Positions 25,594 to 35,435 of a DNA stretch of 64,000 nt are shown one piece after another. This DNA comes from Clostridia bacterium. Its GTDB lineage: Bacteria > Bacillota > Clostridia > Monoglobales > Monoglobaceae. The stretch covers positions 1 through 64,000 of the forward strand of contig JAFQSM010000036.1 of the NCBI GenBank assembly GCA_017409575.1, read 5' to 3'. Positions within the stretch are counted from its first letter, which is position 1, and every line of letters begins with the position of its first letter. Position numbers and translations under genes: made by a program. Below the pieces are notes generated by a model. The model saw nothing but the letters and a program-made list of their open reading frames with translations. It was not told where the DNA came from and searched no databases.

Positions 25594-26354
25594 TATTTGC
25601 TCGCCTCCTCTTTTGCTGCACTTCTGTCCTTGTAAACTCCAAGAGGATAATAAGGCAGCATTTTTTCGTCAATCCATTCAAGTGCCTTCTTAGGTGTCAT
25701 ACCCCAGTTTGTGGGGCAGGTAGAAACAACCTCAACCAGAGAGAAACCCTTGCCGTCAAGCTGATTCTGAAATGCTTTTTTAATTGCTTTTTTTGCATTC
25801 TTAACAGCCTTTACATTGTTTACAGTAACTCTTTCGAGATATTCCGGTCCTTCAAGTGTCGAAAGCATTTCACACACTCTGATAGGGAATCCGCAATGGT
25901 CTGTATCTCTTCCGTAAGGTGATGTCTGTGTAACCTGTCCGGGAAGTGATGTTGGTGCCATCTGACCGCCGGTCATACCATAAATTGCGTTGTTTATAAA
26001 AATAATTGTTATATTTTCGTTTCTTGCAGCTGCATGAACTGTTTCTGCCATACCAATTGATGCAAGGTCGCCATCGCCCTGGTATGTAAATACGATATTA
26101 TTTTCGGGGTCCGAACGCTTAACACCTGTAGCAACAGCCGGTGCACGACCATGAGCCGCCTCAATCATATCACAGTTGAAATAGTTGTAAGCCATAACCG
26201 AGCATCCAACAGGAGCGATACCTATTGTTCTGCCTTCGATACCAAGCTCGTCTATAACCTCAGCTACCAGACGGTGAACAATACCGTGTGTGCAGCCGGG
26301 GCAGTAATGCAGCTGAACATCTGCAAGTGCTTTTGGTTTTTCAAATACTACCAT
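25593..26354 (-). CDS. 2-oxoacid:ferredoxin oxidoreductase, beta (TPP-binding) subunit
   Basis: 253 residues. It carries the thiamine pyrophosphate motif as [14 protein letters not shown] with the downstream [16 protein letters not shown], and HYCPGCTHG near the N-terminus. It supplies the TPP active site of the VOR complex. Start ATG at 26354 overlaps the stop of the alpha gene by one base; end overlaps the gamma gene. This arrangement implies tightly coupled expression of equal amounts of subunits. Confidence 0.92.
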   Translation of the reverse strand: MVVFEKPKALADVQLHYCPGCTHGIVHRLVAEVIDELGIEGRTIGIAPVGCSVMAYNYFNCDMIEAAHGRAPAVATGVKRSDPENNIVFTYQGDGDLASIGMAETVHAAARNENITIIFINNAIYGMTGGQMAPTSLPGQVTQTSPYGRDTDHCGFPIRVCEMLSTLEGPEYLERVTVNNVKAVKNAKKAIKKAFQNQLDGKGFSLVEVVSTCPTNWGMTPKKALEWIDEKMLPYYPLGVYKDRSAAKEEASK

Positions 26355-27418
26355 TATTTTGTACCTCCTTTTGCAGCTTTCTTGATTGCTTCAAGAACTT
26401 GTTCGGGTGAAGGAATCATACCACCTGCACGGTTGCAAAGTGTAACCGGAACCTTGCACTCGGTTGCAAGCTTTACATCTTCAATCATCTGTCCCATATT
26501 CAGCTCAACCGAAATAACTTCCTTTACTTTTTCGGCAGCAGCTTTGTATGGTGCTTTGGGGAAGGGCCAAAGTGTAATCGGTCTTATAAGACCAACCTTG
26601 ATGCCCTGCTTTCTTGCTTCGTTGATTGCGTTCTTCGAAACACGAGCCGCAATACCAAATGCAGTAACGCAAATTTCTGCGTCCTCCATCATATATTCTT
26701 CATACATACACTCGGTTTCTTCGATTTTCTTGTATCTTTCGTATCTTTCAAAGTTAAGCTTTTCAAGCTCTTCGGGGACAAGTGACAAAGAATTTACAAT
26801 ATTGTGTTTTCTTTCCATTTTTGTTCCGGTTGTTGCCCAGGGCTTTTCAACAGGAGGTGCAATTTCATAATCAAGTGAAACAGGCTCCATCATCTGACCC
26901 ATTGTTCCATCTGCAAGAATCATTGTTGTCATCCTGTACTTGTCAGCAAGGTCAAAACCTTTAACAGTAAGGTCTGCCATTTCCTGAACAGAGCAGGGTG
27001 CCAGAACTATCATATGAAAATCGCCGTGTGCAGTACCTTTTGTTGCCTGGAAGTAGTCCGACTGTGAAGGCTGAATTCCGCCAAGACCGGGGCCGCCACG
27101 CTGTACATTTATCAAAAGAGCCGGAAGATCCGCACCTGCAAGGTACGAAATTCCCTCGCCTTTGAGCGAGATACCGGGGCTTGACGACGAGGTCATAACT
27201 CTTTTACCTGTCGAAGAAACTCCGTAAACCATATTAATTGCAGCAATTTCACTTTCTGCCTGAAGGAATGTACCACCGATTTTGGGCATCTTTTTAGCCA
27301 TATATGCTGCAACTTCTGTCTGGGGTGTAATCGGATAACCGAAATAGTGACGGCATCCTGCGATAATGGCAGCTTCGGCAATCGCCTCGTTGCCTTTCAT
27401 TAAAACTTTATCTGACAT
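26354..27418 (-). CDS. vorB: 3-methyl-2-oxobutanoate:ferredoxin oxidoreductase, alpha subunit VorB
   Basis: 354 residues. The start [19 protein letters not shown] and [20 protein letters not shown], followed by [14 protein letters not shown] and [14 protein letters not shown], match VorB-type alpha subunits of branched-chain 2-oxoacid ferredoxin oxidoreductase. Reaction: 2-oxoisovalerate (or the Leu/Ile analogues) plus CoA and oxidised ferredoxin to acyl-CoA, CO2 and reduced ferredoxin, reversible. It is preceded by a small ferredoxin gene and coupled to the beta gene. The reductive direction would make 2-oxoacids for IlvE. Confidence 0.92.
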   Translation of the reverse strand: MSDKVLMKGNEAIAEAAIIAGCRHYFGYPITPQTEVAAYMAKKMPKIGGTFLQAESEIAAINMVYGVSSTGKRVMTSSSSPGISLKGEGISYLAGADLPALLINVQRGGPGLGGIQPSQSDYFQATKGTAHGDFHMIVLAPCSVQEMADLTVKGFDLADKYRMTTMILADGTMGQMMEPVSLDYEIAPPVEKPWATTGTKMERKHNIVNSLSLVPEELEKLNFERYERYKKIEETECMYEEYMMEDAEICVTAFGIAARVSKNAINEARKQGIKVGLIRPITLWPFPKAPYKAAAEKVKEVISVELNMGQMIEDVKLATECKVPVTLCNRAGGMIPSPEQVLEAIKKAAKGGTK

Positions 27419-27427
27419 AACTTATAC

Positions 27428-27634
27428 CTACCTTTCTACTGTTATAATGCAATCAGGACACATTGTGGCACAAAAAGCACAACCGATGCAGGCATCGGGG
27501 TTTACGGCTTCTACCGGGTGATGTCCCTTTTTGTTTATTTTGTCCTTCGCAAGAGCAATTACCTGCTTGGGACATGCGTCAACACAAAGGCCGCAGCCCT
27601 TGCAGTTGTCTGTTTTGAATGTTAGTTTTGCCAT
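27428..27634 (-). CDS. Ferredoxin-type (2x[4Fe-4S]) delta subunit of VOR
   Basis: 68 residues with two CxxCxxCxxxCP clusters: CKGCGLCVDACPKQV and CIGCAFCATMCPDCI. It feeds or accepts electrons for the VOR catalytic core. The start at 27634 is chosen because GGAGATG precedes it by 6-7 nt; a longer frame to 27652 would begin at the end of the upstream gene. It lies 9 nt before vorB. Confidence 0.9.
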   Translation of the reverse strand: MAKLTFKTDNCKGCGLCVDACPKQVIALAKDKINKKGHHPVEAVNPDACIGCAFCATMCPDCIITVER

Positions 27635-27651
27635 ATTTACATCTCCTATCA

Positions 27652-28314
27652 TTATATAATCTTTTTTTGTAAACTAAGTGAAAACAAATCCGGCACCTTT
27701 CCTGAAAGGGATTCATAAAGCGATTCCATAACCGAAGTCATAACAACGGGAAGTCCCGCTTGCTTTGAAACCTCTTTTGCATAAGGCAAAGAACTTAATA
27801 CATCTTCTGATGTCGTTTCGTTCCCCAAGTTTGAATTATTTATAATACCGGTAAACTTAATGCCACCGGCTGTTTCTATTTCGTGCATAACTTCGATGAC
27901 ATCCTGCGGATTTTTGGTAAGAGGCCTGAAGCAGTTTATTACAAAAAGCATTTCGTAATTTCCTTCTTCCAAAATCCCCGGGGCATATCTGCCAAGAGCA
28001 TAAGCACCACGGTCGTCGCCGCCTATGTCAACAATTGACATCATTGACTTGTCATCAATCACAGCATACATATCCTGCGGAAGTGCCGGGATATCCACAT
28101 TGGTATTTGCATAGTCCGAACAAATAAGCCGAATACCCTTATCTTCGAATTCAAGCATACTGTCCTTTGTTCTGAAATACGGATTTACTATATCAAGGTC
28201 CGCAACAGCAACATTATCATATTTTGTTTTCAAATCAAAAGCCATATTTACAGCAATATTGGTTTTTCCGCTGCCGTAATGTCCGGCTATCAAAGTAATT
28301 CGTTTATAATCCAT
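27652..28314 (-). CDS. MinD/ParA-like P-loop ATP-binding protein
   Basis: 220 residues. Begins RITLIAGHYGSGKTNIAVNMA, a Walker A with GSGKTN, and continues VAVADLDIVNPYFRT, a deviant switch region as in MinD/NifH-like proteins, with SIVDIGGDDRGAYALG. It is the first gene of the T-box-controlled VOR operon. A longer frame was rejected because it runs into the terminator of the leader; GGTGA sits 5 nt before the ATG at 28314. Its link to VOR (assembly or regulation) is suggested only by co-transcription. Confidence 0.78.
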   Translation of the reverse strand: MDYKRITLIAGHYGSGKTNIAVNMAFDLKTKYDNVAVADLDIVNPYFRTKDSMLEFEDKGIRLICSDYANTNVDIPALPQDMYAVIDDKSMMSIVDIGGDDRGAYALGRYAPGILEEGNYEMLFVINCFRPLTKNPQDVIEVMHEIETAGGIKFTGIINNSNLGNETTSEDVLSSLPYAKEVSKQAGLPVVMTSVMESLYESLSGKVPDLFSLSLQKKII

Positions 28315-28351
28315 TTTTTCACCATTTTTGTACAGATTTTCTAAAACAAAA

Positions 28352-28386
28352 GAAAAACCCATCTCAAAGAACAGCTTTGAGACGGG
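28352..28386 (-). terminator. T-box-controlled terminator
   Basis: On the minus strand CCCGTCTCAAAG pairs with CTTTGAGATGGG around a CTGTT loop and is followed by TTTTTC. It lies between the T-box sequence and the first gene, as expected for transcription antitermination. Confidence 0.88.
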
Positions 28387-28389
28387 TGA

Positions 28390-28650
28390 AATCACTCGCG
28401 GTACCACTCAAATTGCGGAGTTCTCCGCCACTCATCGGGTTCGACCAAGCCCTTTGCTTTAACGCAGCAATCACGGAAGGTATCTACTCACCTCTTAAGC
28501 AGAGGTTTTCTCACCTTCGGCTCGGAAGTGATGGGTACATTGAAGGGCGTACTGCCGGTTTTCACCAACCACCGGTTCTCTCAAAAGCAAACCTCTTCGC
28601 ACCGTCTTCGTCACAGCCTTTAAAATAATTAGCTATTATCCAATTACAAC
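28390..28650 (-). promoter_or_regulatory. T-box riboswitch leader, probable Ile (AUC) specifier
   Basis: On the minus strand the T-box core GAGTGGTACCGCGAG lies at 28395-28409 and the stem I apical region AGAGAACCGGTGGTTGGTG upstream. Following the 3' side of stem I, the triplet ATC at 28530-28532 precedes ACTTCCGAG, the usual place of the specifier, pointing to uncharged tRNA-Ile. GUA (Val) a few bases earlier is the alternative. Downstream are terminator and a P-loop/VOR/ilvE operon. When the tRNA is uncharged the operon should be transcribed. Confidence 0.85.
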
Positions 28651-28657
28651 ATCAACA

Positions 28658-28686
28658 ATTATACCACTCGTATTGGGCATTGTCAA
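28658..28686 (-). promoter_or_regulatory. Consensus sigma-A promoter of the T-box/VOR/ilvE operon
   Basis: On the minus strand: -35 TTGACA (28681-28686), 17-nt spacer, -10 TATAAT (28658-28663), a perfect consensus just ahead of the T-box leader. Confidence 0.88.
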
Positions 28687-28741
28687 TAGTTTTTCAAGAG
28701 TTTTTTGTGTGTTTTTACTTCCTTATTTTATTATTCTTTTT

Positions 28742-30004
28742 TTAAATTCCGTTTTTTGTAAATGCATTGAATGTTTTAAGGCCCAACAAAATAACTATTA
28801 TGGTTGCAACAATCAAAAGTGACCACAGCGAAATAGTTGCTCTCCATCCAAAGTTTTCGATGATAAGTGGGATTATGTAACCTGCAATCACATAACTGAA
28901 ACCGGCTCCACCGTTCAATATTCCTGCTGCAGTTCCGTTCAGTCCGTATTTGATAAAATGCATAGTGTAGTAATTTTTTGCCAAATTTGCTACGGATTCA
29001 AAACAAGCAACAAAACACATAGCAATAATCACAAAAGAAACCTGAATTTTTCCTACCAGTATACAGGCCGACAAAAACGGAAGCATTGCGGCATATATAA
29101 TTATCATAGTTTTCATTTCGTTTTTCATTTTTCCGGCAAATTTCTTTGCGATAATTGTAGCAAGAATTCCACATATAATAAATACAGAAGTCAAAATATT
29201 TCCAAGAGACGGAGATATATTGTCATAATTTTCAAAAAGCATTACCGAATTTAGCGAAGAACGGCTCTGGCTGACAATAATTGCTAAAAATGAAGAAATC
29301 AGCACAAAATAAAATCCACTTTTTGCAAAAATTTTGGTTGCCGGTATATCGGTTTTGGTCTTTGCCTCTACCTTTTCTATCTTATCCCATTTCATATAAG
29401 GATTAAGATGCTTTTCAAAAATATGCAAAAGAACTGCAAAAATCAAAAGGCTTGCAGCTGAAATAGAAAAATTGTATTCCCACGACGGAACAACAGCTGC
29501 AACAATATACGATAAGAAATAGCCAAATGAGGCTGCAAATGATATGTATGATGCCATTTGTGTACGTTCACTTCTAACAAGTTGCGACGAAACGATTTTA
29601 AATATTGATGGCCAGATTCCAAACTGAATAATTCCATTAAAAATCCACGCAGCAAGCATAACATAATAATTCTGATTAAAAAATATGATAATATTCGAAA
29701 TCGCTGCACCAATAAGACCTATTTTTATAATTCGTTCAGGGCTGAACTTATCTGCAACAAACCCACATCCTATTTGAAGTGGAGCATACACCGCAAAAAA
29801 CATAGCGGAAATAAACCCGGTTTGTGATTTTGTAAGAATCCCCTCCGAAACGATACTTGCCAAAGCTCCGTTATAGCAGTTTTTTGTCATGGATACAACT
29901 GCATAAAGTATCCACAAAAACCAAAAAAATGCACGGCTTTCGTATTTGTTTTCCAGATGGATATTCACATCTTTTTCTATATTGGGCATAACTGTATTTT
30001 TCAT
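28742..30004 (-). CDS. MFS transporter (OPA/GlpT-like)
   Basis: 420 residues with about twelve hydrophobic segments. A charged amphipathic N-terminus is followed by the first segment FFWFLWILYAVVSMTKNC and the MFS-like loop GCGFVADKFSPERIIKIG. The general arrangement is that of sugar-phosphate or organophosphate permeases, but motif evidence is not specific enough to name a substrate. ATG at 30004 has GGAGGA 9 nt upstream; a longer frame of 27 extra residues is rejected. It diverges from the pyrimidine operon. Confidence 0.8.
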   Translation of the reverse strand: MKNTVMPNIEKDVNIHLENKYESRAFFWFLWILYAVVSMTKNCYNGALASIVSEGILTKSQTGFISAMFFAVYAPLQIGCGFVADKFSPERIIKIGLIGAAISNIIIFFNQNYYVMLAAWIFNGIIQFGIWPSIFKIVSSQLVRSERTQMASYISFAASFGYFLSYIVAAVVPSWEYNFSISAASLLIFAVLLHIFEKHLNPYMKWDKIEKVEAKTKTDIPATKIFAKSGFYFVLISSFLAIIVSQSRSSLNSVMLFENYDNISPSLGNILTSVFIICGILATIIAKKFAGKMKNEMKTMIIIYAAMLPFLSACILVGKIQVSFVIIAMCFVACFESVANLAKNYYTMHFIKYGLNGTAAGILNGGAGFSYVIAGYIIPLIIENFGWRATISLWSLLIVATIIVILLGLKTFNAFTKNGI

Positions 30005-30172
30005 ACAACTTCTTCCTCCGTACAGATAAAATCGGTCAAAAGCACTATTCACTATAATAGAACATATAAAAATATAAGTCATCATTTTTATTTTTGTTTT
30101 TTATTCAAATTTTCCACAAAATTTTAACATAAAAAAAGATAATTTTTATTGGTAAATCTTTTGCATTAACTG

Positions 30173-30201
30173 TTGACACATTATTCAATTTGTGATAGAA
30201 T
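30173..30201 (+). promoter_or_regulatory. Promoter of the pyrimidine operon
   Basis: -35 TTGACA (30173-30178), 17-nt spacer, -10 TAGAAT (30196-30201). Only about 20 nt separate it from pyrC, too little for a PyrR-type attenuator leader. Confidence 0.8.
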
Positions 30202-30229
30202 ATATGAAAATGTCAGAAAGGAAAAAACA

Positions 30230-31519
30230 ATGAACTGTATTTTAACAAATGCAAAAGTTTATATAGATGGTAAGTTCACAAAGCAGGATATTTTAGTTGC
30301 TGACGGGAAGCTGTTTCTTGATTACACTCCCACTGTTTCTAATTTTCCTGTTTTTTCATTTGATAACAAGTATATTTTCCCCGGTTTCACAGATGTTCAC
30401 GTTCATTTGAGAGAACCGGGTTTTTTGTATAAAGAAACAATAAAAACCGGAACGCTTGCGGCGGCACATGGCGGATACACAGCTGTATGTTCTATGCCCA
30501 ACCTTAATCCCCCACCACATTCTGCCGAAAATCTCAAAATCCAGCTTGATGCAATCAAAGCTGATGCAGTTATAGATGTCGTTCCGTACGGGACCATAAC
30601 CGAATGCAGTCTTGGTGAAAATCTGTCTGATATGGAAGCTATGTCAAAAGATGTTGCAGGATTTTCGGATGACGGAAAAGGCGTGCAAAATTCTGAAATT
30701 ATGGAAGTCGCTATGCGAAAAACTAAAGCTTTGAACAAAATAATAGTTGCTCACTGTGAAGACAATTTGCTTTTAAAGGGTGGCTACATTCATGATGGCG
30801 AATATGCTGAAAAACATGGTCACCGCGGCATCTGTTCAGAAAGCGAATGGGGTCCTATAAAACGCGACCTTGAGCTTGTCAGAAAAACAGGTTGCAAATA
30901 TCATGTCTGCCATATTTCAACAAAAGAAAGTGTTGAACTTATCCGCAAAGCAAAAGCCGACGGGCTTGATGTAACATGCGAAACTGCACCGCATTACCTT
31001 GTATTTTCGGACAAGGATTTGCAGGAAGACGGGCGATTTAAAATGAATCCGCCTATCAGAAGTGAAGAAGACCGACTTGCTCTTATTGAGGGTATTAAAG
31101 ACGGTACAATTGATATGATTGCAACTGACCATGCTCCCCACTCTGCTGAGGAAAAGGGTCAGGGTCTTGAAAAAAGTCTTATGGGAATTGTTGGTATCGA
31201 AACTGCCTTTCCTGTGCTTTATACAAATCTTGTAAAAACAAATATCATAACTCTTGAAAAATTAATTACTCTTTTGTCGGACAACCCACGAAAGAGATTT
31301 AATCTGGGCGCAGAAATCAGGAATGGTGCATTTGCAGATGTCACCGTTTTTGACCTGGACAACCCTTATGAAATAAATACAGAGGACTTCCTTTCCAAAG
31401 GCAAAAGTTCGCCCTTTGTTGGTGAAACTGTATTTGGAAAGTGCTTGCTCACCATACATCATGGAAATGTTGTGTGGGAAGATAAAAATATACTGTCAGG
31501 AGGAAATTTTAATGGCTAA
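30230..31519 (+). CDS. pyrC: Dihydroorotase
   Basis: Third step of de novo pyrimidine synthesis: N-carbamoyl-aspartate to dihydroorotate; 429 residues, class I size. The metal-binding motif DVHVHLREPG is near residue 60, followed by CSMPNLNPPP, the histidine motif IVAHCED, HVCHISTKESVELI and TDHAPHS. The start at 30230 follows GAAAGGAAAAA at normal distance; the longer frame begins inside the promoter. It is first in the pyr operon and its end overlaps carB by 8 nt. Confidence 0.95.
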   Translation: MNCILTNAKVYIDGKFTKQDILVADGKLFLDYTPTVSNFPVFSFDNKYIFPGFTDVHVHLREPGFLYKETIKTGTLAAAHGGYTAVCSMPNLNPPPHSAENLKIQLDAIKADAVIDVVPYGTITECSLGENLSDMEAMSKDVAGFSDDGKGVQNSEIMEVAMRKTKALNKIIVAHCEDNLLLKGGYIHDGEYAEKHGHRGICSESEWGPIKRDLELVRKTGCKYHVCHISTKESVELIRKAKADGLDVTCETAPHYLVFSDKDLQEDGRFKMNPPIRSEEDRLALIEGIKDGTIDMIATDHAPHSAEEKGQGLEKSLMGIVGIETAFPVLYTNLVKTNIITLEKLITLLSDNPRKRFNLGAEIRNGAFADVTVFDLDNPYEINTEDFLSKGKSSPFVGETVFGKCLLTIHHGNVVWEDKNILSGGNFNG

Positions 31520-34500
31520 AAGAACAGATATCAAAAAGGTACTTATTATAGGCTCAGGTCCTATTGTTATAGGACAAGCTGCAGAGTTTGACTATGCCGG
31601 TACTCAGGCGTGCCTTGCACTTAAAGAAGAAGGCTATGAGGTAATTCTGGCAAACTCAAACCCCGCTACAATTATGACCGACACAACTATTGCGGACAAG
31701 GTTTATATGGAGCCCCTTACTCTCGAATATGTAGCTCGCATCATTCGCTATGAGAGACCGGACGCTATTGTTCCCGGTATTGGCGGTCAGACAGGTCTTA
31801 ATCTTGCTATGCAGCTTGAGAAAAAAGGTATTCTTAAAGAATGTGGTGTTGAGCTTCTTGGTACAAAGAGCGAAAGTATCGAGCGTGCCGAAGACCGTGA
31901 GCTTTTTAAAGAAATGTGTCTTTCAATTGGCGAGCCGGTAATTCCTTCTGAAATAACCTACTCTCTTGAAGAAGCAAAAGCTGCTGCAGAAAGAATCGGC
32001 TATCCCGTTGTTCTTCGCCCTGCATTTACCCTTGGCGGAACAGGCGGCGGTTTTGCTTACAACGAAGAAGACTTGATAGAAATCGGCACAAATGCATTCA
32101 AGCTTTCACCGGTTTCTCAGGTTCTTGTTGAAAAGAGTGTTAAAGGATACAAAGAAATCGAATTTGAGGTTATGCGCGATTCAAACGACACCGCAATAAC
32201 CATCTGCGGCATGGAAAACATTGACCCTGTCGGTGTTCACACAGGCGACTCGATTGTTGTGGCTCCTATTCTTACGCTCAATGACCATGACCTTAAAATG
32301 CTTAACGACAGTGCAATAAAAATCATTCGTGAACTCAAAATTGAGGGTGGATGTAATGTTCAGTTTGCTCTCAACCCCACCACTTCGGAATACTACCTCA
32401 TCGAAGTAAACCCCCGTGTTTCGCGTTCGTCAGCACTTGCTTCAAAAGCAAGCGGTTATCCTATCGCGCGTGTTACTGCAAAAATTGCTGTTGGTATGGC
32501 TCTTGAAGAAATTTCTATAGCAAATACAAATGCTGCATTCGAACCTCGTCTTGACTATATTGTTGCCAAATTCCCAAGATTTCCGTTTGACAAATTCACA
32601 TCTGCAAACAACAAACTTGGAACACAAATGAAAGCAACAGGCGAAGTTATGGGCATAGGCTCCACCTTGGAAGAATGTATGCTTAAATCTGTTCGTTCAC
32701 TTGAAATAGGTGTAAACCATCTTTGGATGGCGAAATTTGATAATATGTCAGAAACCGAACTTGTGGAATATATAAAAGAATTCCGCGATGATACAATATA
32801 TGCAATTGCACAGCTTATACGCCTTGGCAAAAGCATCGACGAGCTTCACAAAATCACAATGATTACCCCTTACTTCCTTGAAACAATCAAAAAGATTTGT
32901 GATTTTGAAAATGTTATCAAAGCTAATCCAAACGATGCGGTAACTCTTAAAGATGCAAAGGTTATGGGATTTAGCGATGCATTTATCGCAAAGCTTTGGA
33001 ATGAGCCCGAACTGCATGTTTTTGAAATGCGAAGAAAACACAAAATTATGCCTGTATACAAAATGGTTGACACTTGTCATACCGGGGCGTATATCCCCTA
33101 CTTCTACTCTACCTACACCGGTACCGGCGACTCAAGAATTACCGACAAGAAAAAGATTGTCGTTCTTGGTGCAGGTCCTATCCGCATAGGTCAGGGCGTT
33201 GAATTTGACTACTCCACCGTTCACGCAGTTACAACCATCAAAGATTCAGGTTATGAAGCAATAATTATCAACAATAACCCCGAGACTGTTTCGACAGACT
33301 ACACAACTGCGGACAAGCTTTATTTCGAGCCTCTTACAACCGAGGATGCAATGAATATTATCCTTTTTGAAAATCCTGATGGCACAATTGCATCACTTGG
33401 CGGTCAGACAGCAATCAACCTTGCACAACCTCTTACTGACCGTGGTGTAAAAATTATCGGTACAGACTGCGAAGCAATTGACCGTGCCGAAAACCGTGAT
33501 GCATTTGAAAAGATACTCAAAAAATTGGGGATTCCGCAGCCTCAGGGCAAAGCTGTTACAAAGATAGAAGACGGCATCAAAGCAGCAAAGGAAATCGGTT
33601 ATCCGGTACTTGTTCGTCCAAGCTTTGTACTTGGCGGCAGAGCAATGCAGATTGTTGCAAATGAGGATGCTCTTCGTCACTACCTCAAAACAGCTGTTGA
33701 GGTTGACGAGGATAAACCTGTTTTGGTTGACAAATATATCGTTGGCAAGGAAGTCGAAATTGATGCCATCTGCGACGGAAAGGATGTTTTTGTTCCCGGC
33801 ATTATGGAACTGGTTGAGCGTACGGGTATCCACAGCGGTGACTCAATCAGCGTTTACCCCTCGTTCAGTATTTCAAGCAAAGTTAAAAAGACAATTCTAA
33901 AATATGCAAAACAGCTTGGTCTGGGAATTGGCATCGTGGGACTTTACAACATCCAGTTCATTGTTGATAAAGATGAAAATGTTTATATAATCGAAGTAAA
34001 TCCGCGTTCTTCAAGAACTGTTCCCTTTCTTTCAAAAGCAACAGGGTACAGTCTTGCAGACATCGCAACCAATGTAATTTTGGGTAAGAGTCTCAAATCT
34101 CAAGGTCTTAAAAAATCATACCCCGAAGAAAAAGACCGCTGGTATGTAAAAGTACCCGTATTCTCATTTAATAAAATCCGCGGACTTGATGCATATCTGT
34201 CACCTGAAATGAAATCAACAGGTGAAGCAATCGGTTATGATGACAAGCTTAACCGTGCACTTTACAAAGCTCTTCAGGCATCTGGTATGAAGCTTCAGAA
34301 CTATGGTACAGTTCTTGCGACAATTGCAGACAAGGACAAAGACGAGGCACTTGAACTTATTCGCCGTTTCTACAACCTTGGATTTAATATTCAGGCAACC
34401 AAAGGTACTGCCGAATTCCTCAAAAAGAACGGAATCCGCACACATGTTCTTGGCAAAATCGGTAGCGGTAGTGAAGAAATCCCCGAAGCAATCCGTCAGG

Positions 34501-34688
34501 GACATATTTCATACCTTATCAATACAAGCGATATCAGCTCGTCATCGGATTCCAAGCATGATGGCCACGAAATCCGTATTCTTGCGACCGAGAACAATGT
34601 AAATCTCTTTACTGCACTTGACACAGTTTCGGTACTGCTTGATGTTCTGGAGGAAAACACAATAGGAATTTCTACAATTGACGCTTAA
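31512..34688 (+). CDS. carB: Carbamoyl-phosphate synthase large subunit
   Basis: Makes carbamoyl phosphate from bicarbonate, ammonia and two ATP; 1058 residues, full length. Two homologous ATP-grasp halves: N-half begins KKVLIIGSGPIVIGQAAEFD and C-half begins KKIVVLGAGPIRIGQGVEFD, a clear internal duplication. Ends with an allosteric MGS-like domain containing DALQ-less, THVLGKIGSGSEE. ATG at 31512 has GGAGGAA just upstream and overlaps the pyrC end. The glutaminase partner carA is not in this cluster and must be elsewhere, or the enzyme uses free ammonia. Confidence 0.95.
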   Translation: MAKRTDIKKVLIIGSGPIVIGQAAEFDYAGTQACLALKEEGYEVILANSNPATIMTDTTIADKVYMEPLTLEYVARIIRYERPDAIVPGIGGQTGLNLAMQLEKKGILKECGVELLGTKSESIERAEDRELFKEMCLSIGEPVIPSEITYSLEEAKAAAERIGYPVVLRPAFTLGGTGGGFAYNEEDLIEIGTNAFKLSPVSQVLVEKSVKGYKEIEFEVMRDSNDTAITICGMENIDPVGVHTGDSIVVAPILTLNDHDLKMLNDSAIKIIRELKIEGGCNVQFALNPTTSEYYLIEVNPRVSRSSALASKASGYPIARVTAKIAVGMALEEISIANTNAAFEPRLDYIVAKFPRFPFDKFTSANNKLGTQMKATGEVMGIGSTLEECMLKSVRSLEIGVNHLWMAKFDNMSETELVEYIKEFRDDTIYAIAQLIRLGKSIDELHKITMITPYFLETIKKICDFENVIKANPNDAVTLKDAKVMGFSDAFIAKLWNEPELHVFEMRRKHKIMPVYKMVDTCHTGAYIPYFYSTYTGTGDSRITDKKKIVVLGAGPIRIGQGVEFDYSTVHAVTTIKDSGYEAIIINNNPETVSTDYTTADKLYFEPLTTEDAMNIILFENPDGTIASLGGQTAINLAQPLTDRGVKIIGTDCEAIDRAENRDAFEKILKKLGIPQPQGKAVTKIEDGIKAAKEIGYPVLVRPSFVLGGRAMQIVANEDALRHYLKTAVEVDEDKPVLVDKYIVGKEVEIDAICDGKDVFVPGIMELVERTGIHSGDSISVYPSFSISSKVKKTILKYAKQLGLGIGIVGLYNIQFIVDKDENVYIIEVNPRSSRTVPFLSKATGYSLADIATNVILGKSLKSQGLKKSYPEEKDRWYVKVPVFSFNKIRGLDAYLSPEMKSTGEAIGYDDKLNRALYKALQASGMKLQNYGTVLATIADKDKDEALELIRRFYNLGFNIQATKGTAEFLKKNGIRTHVLGKIGSGSEEIPEAIRQGHISYLINTSDISSSSDSKHDGHEIRILATENNVNLFTALDTVSVLLDVLEENTIGISTIDA

Positions 34689-34703
34689 ACCGAGGTAAAT
34701 AAA

Positions 34704-35435
34704 GTGAAACAACAGATTTTTAAGATAACAAAAAACGAAAAAATTGCAAAAGATGTTATGCTTATGCACCTTTCGGGCGACACAAGTGACTTAACCACTC
34801 CCGGACAGTTTGTAAATATCAAGCTTGAAGGACAATTTTTAAGACGCCCTATATCCGTTTGCGATTATACTTTTGACTCTCTTACTCTTATATATAAGAT
34901 TGTCGGTGCCGGCACAGAAAAAATAAGCAAATATCAAACCGGGACTGATCTGGACATTCTTACAGGTCTTGGAAATGGTTTTGATACCTCAAAAAGTGGC
35001 ACTACTCCACTGCTTATTGGTGGTGGTGTTGGTGTTCCACCAATGTACAATCTTTGCAAAAAGCTGCTTACTGAAGGCAAAACCCCAACTGTTATTCTTG
35101 GCTTCAACAGCCGCGATGATGTCTTTTTCGAGAAAGAGTTCAAAGATTTGGGCGTTAATGTCATTATCACAACTGCCGACGGCTCATATGGAATAAAAGG
35201 CTTTGTTACTGATGTTATGAAGAATCTTGACTACTCCTACTTCTTCACCTGTGGTCCCGAAGCAATGTTCAAAGCTATTGAAAATATTGCCCAGACTTCG
35301 GGTCAGTACAGTTTTGAAGAGCGTATGGGTTGCGGTTTTGGTGCATGTATGGGTTGTTCGTGCAAAACCAAGTATGGAAACAAAAGAATTTGCAAAGACG
35401 GTCCTGTTCTTGAAAGAGAGGAAATCATATGGTAA
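34704..35435 (+). CDS. pyrK: Dihydroorotate dehydrogenase electron-transfer subunit PyrK
   Basis: FAD and [2Fe-2S] partner of PyrD (type 1B enzyme) that lets NAD+ serve as acceptor; 243 residues. FAD-binding motif RRPISVCDY, NAD-binding LLIGGGVGVPPMYNL, and C-terminal [2Fe-2S] ligands in MGCGFGACMGCSC and RICKDGPV. It starts with GTG at 34704 preceded by GAGGT. The end overlaps pyrD by 7 nt, so the two subunits are translationally coupled. Confidence 0.95.
   Translation: MKQQIFKITKNEKIAKDVMLMHLSGDTSDLTTPGQFVNIKLEGQFLRRPISVCDYTFDSLTLIYKIVGAGTEKISKYQTGTDLDILTGLGNGFDTSKSGTTPLLIGGGVGVPPMYNLCKKLLTEGKTPTVILGFNSRDDVFFEKEFKDLGVNVIITTADGSYGIKGFVTDVMKNLDYSYFFTCGPEAMFKAIENIAQTSGQYSFEERMGCGFGACMGCSCKTKYGNKRICKDGPVLEREEIIW

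Noticed and set aside
28377-28628. 83-residue plus-strand frame
   Set aside because: It is antisense to the T-box leader and lacks family resemblance.
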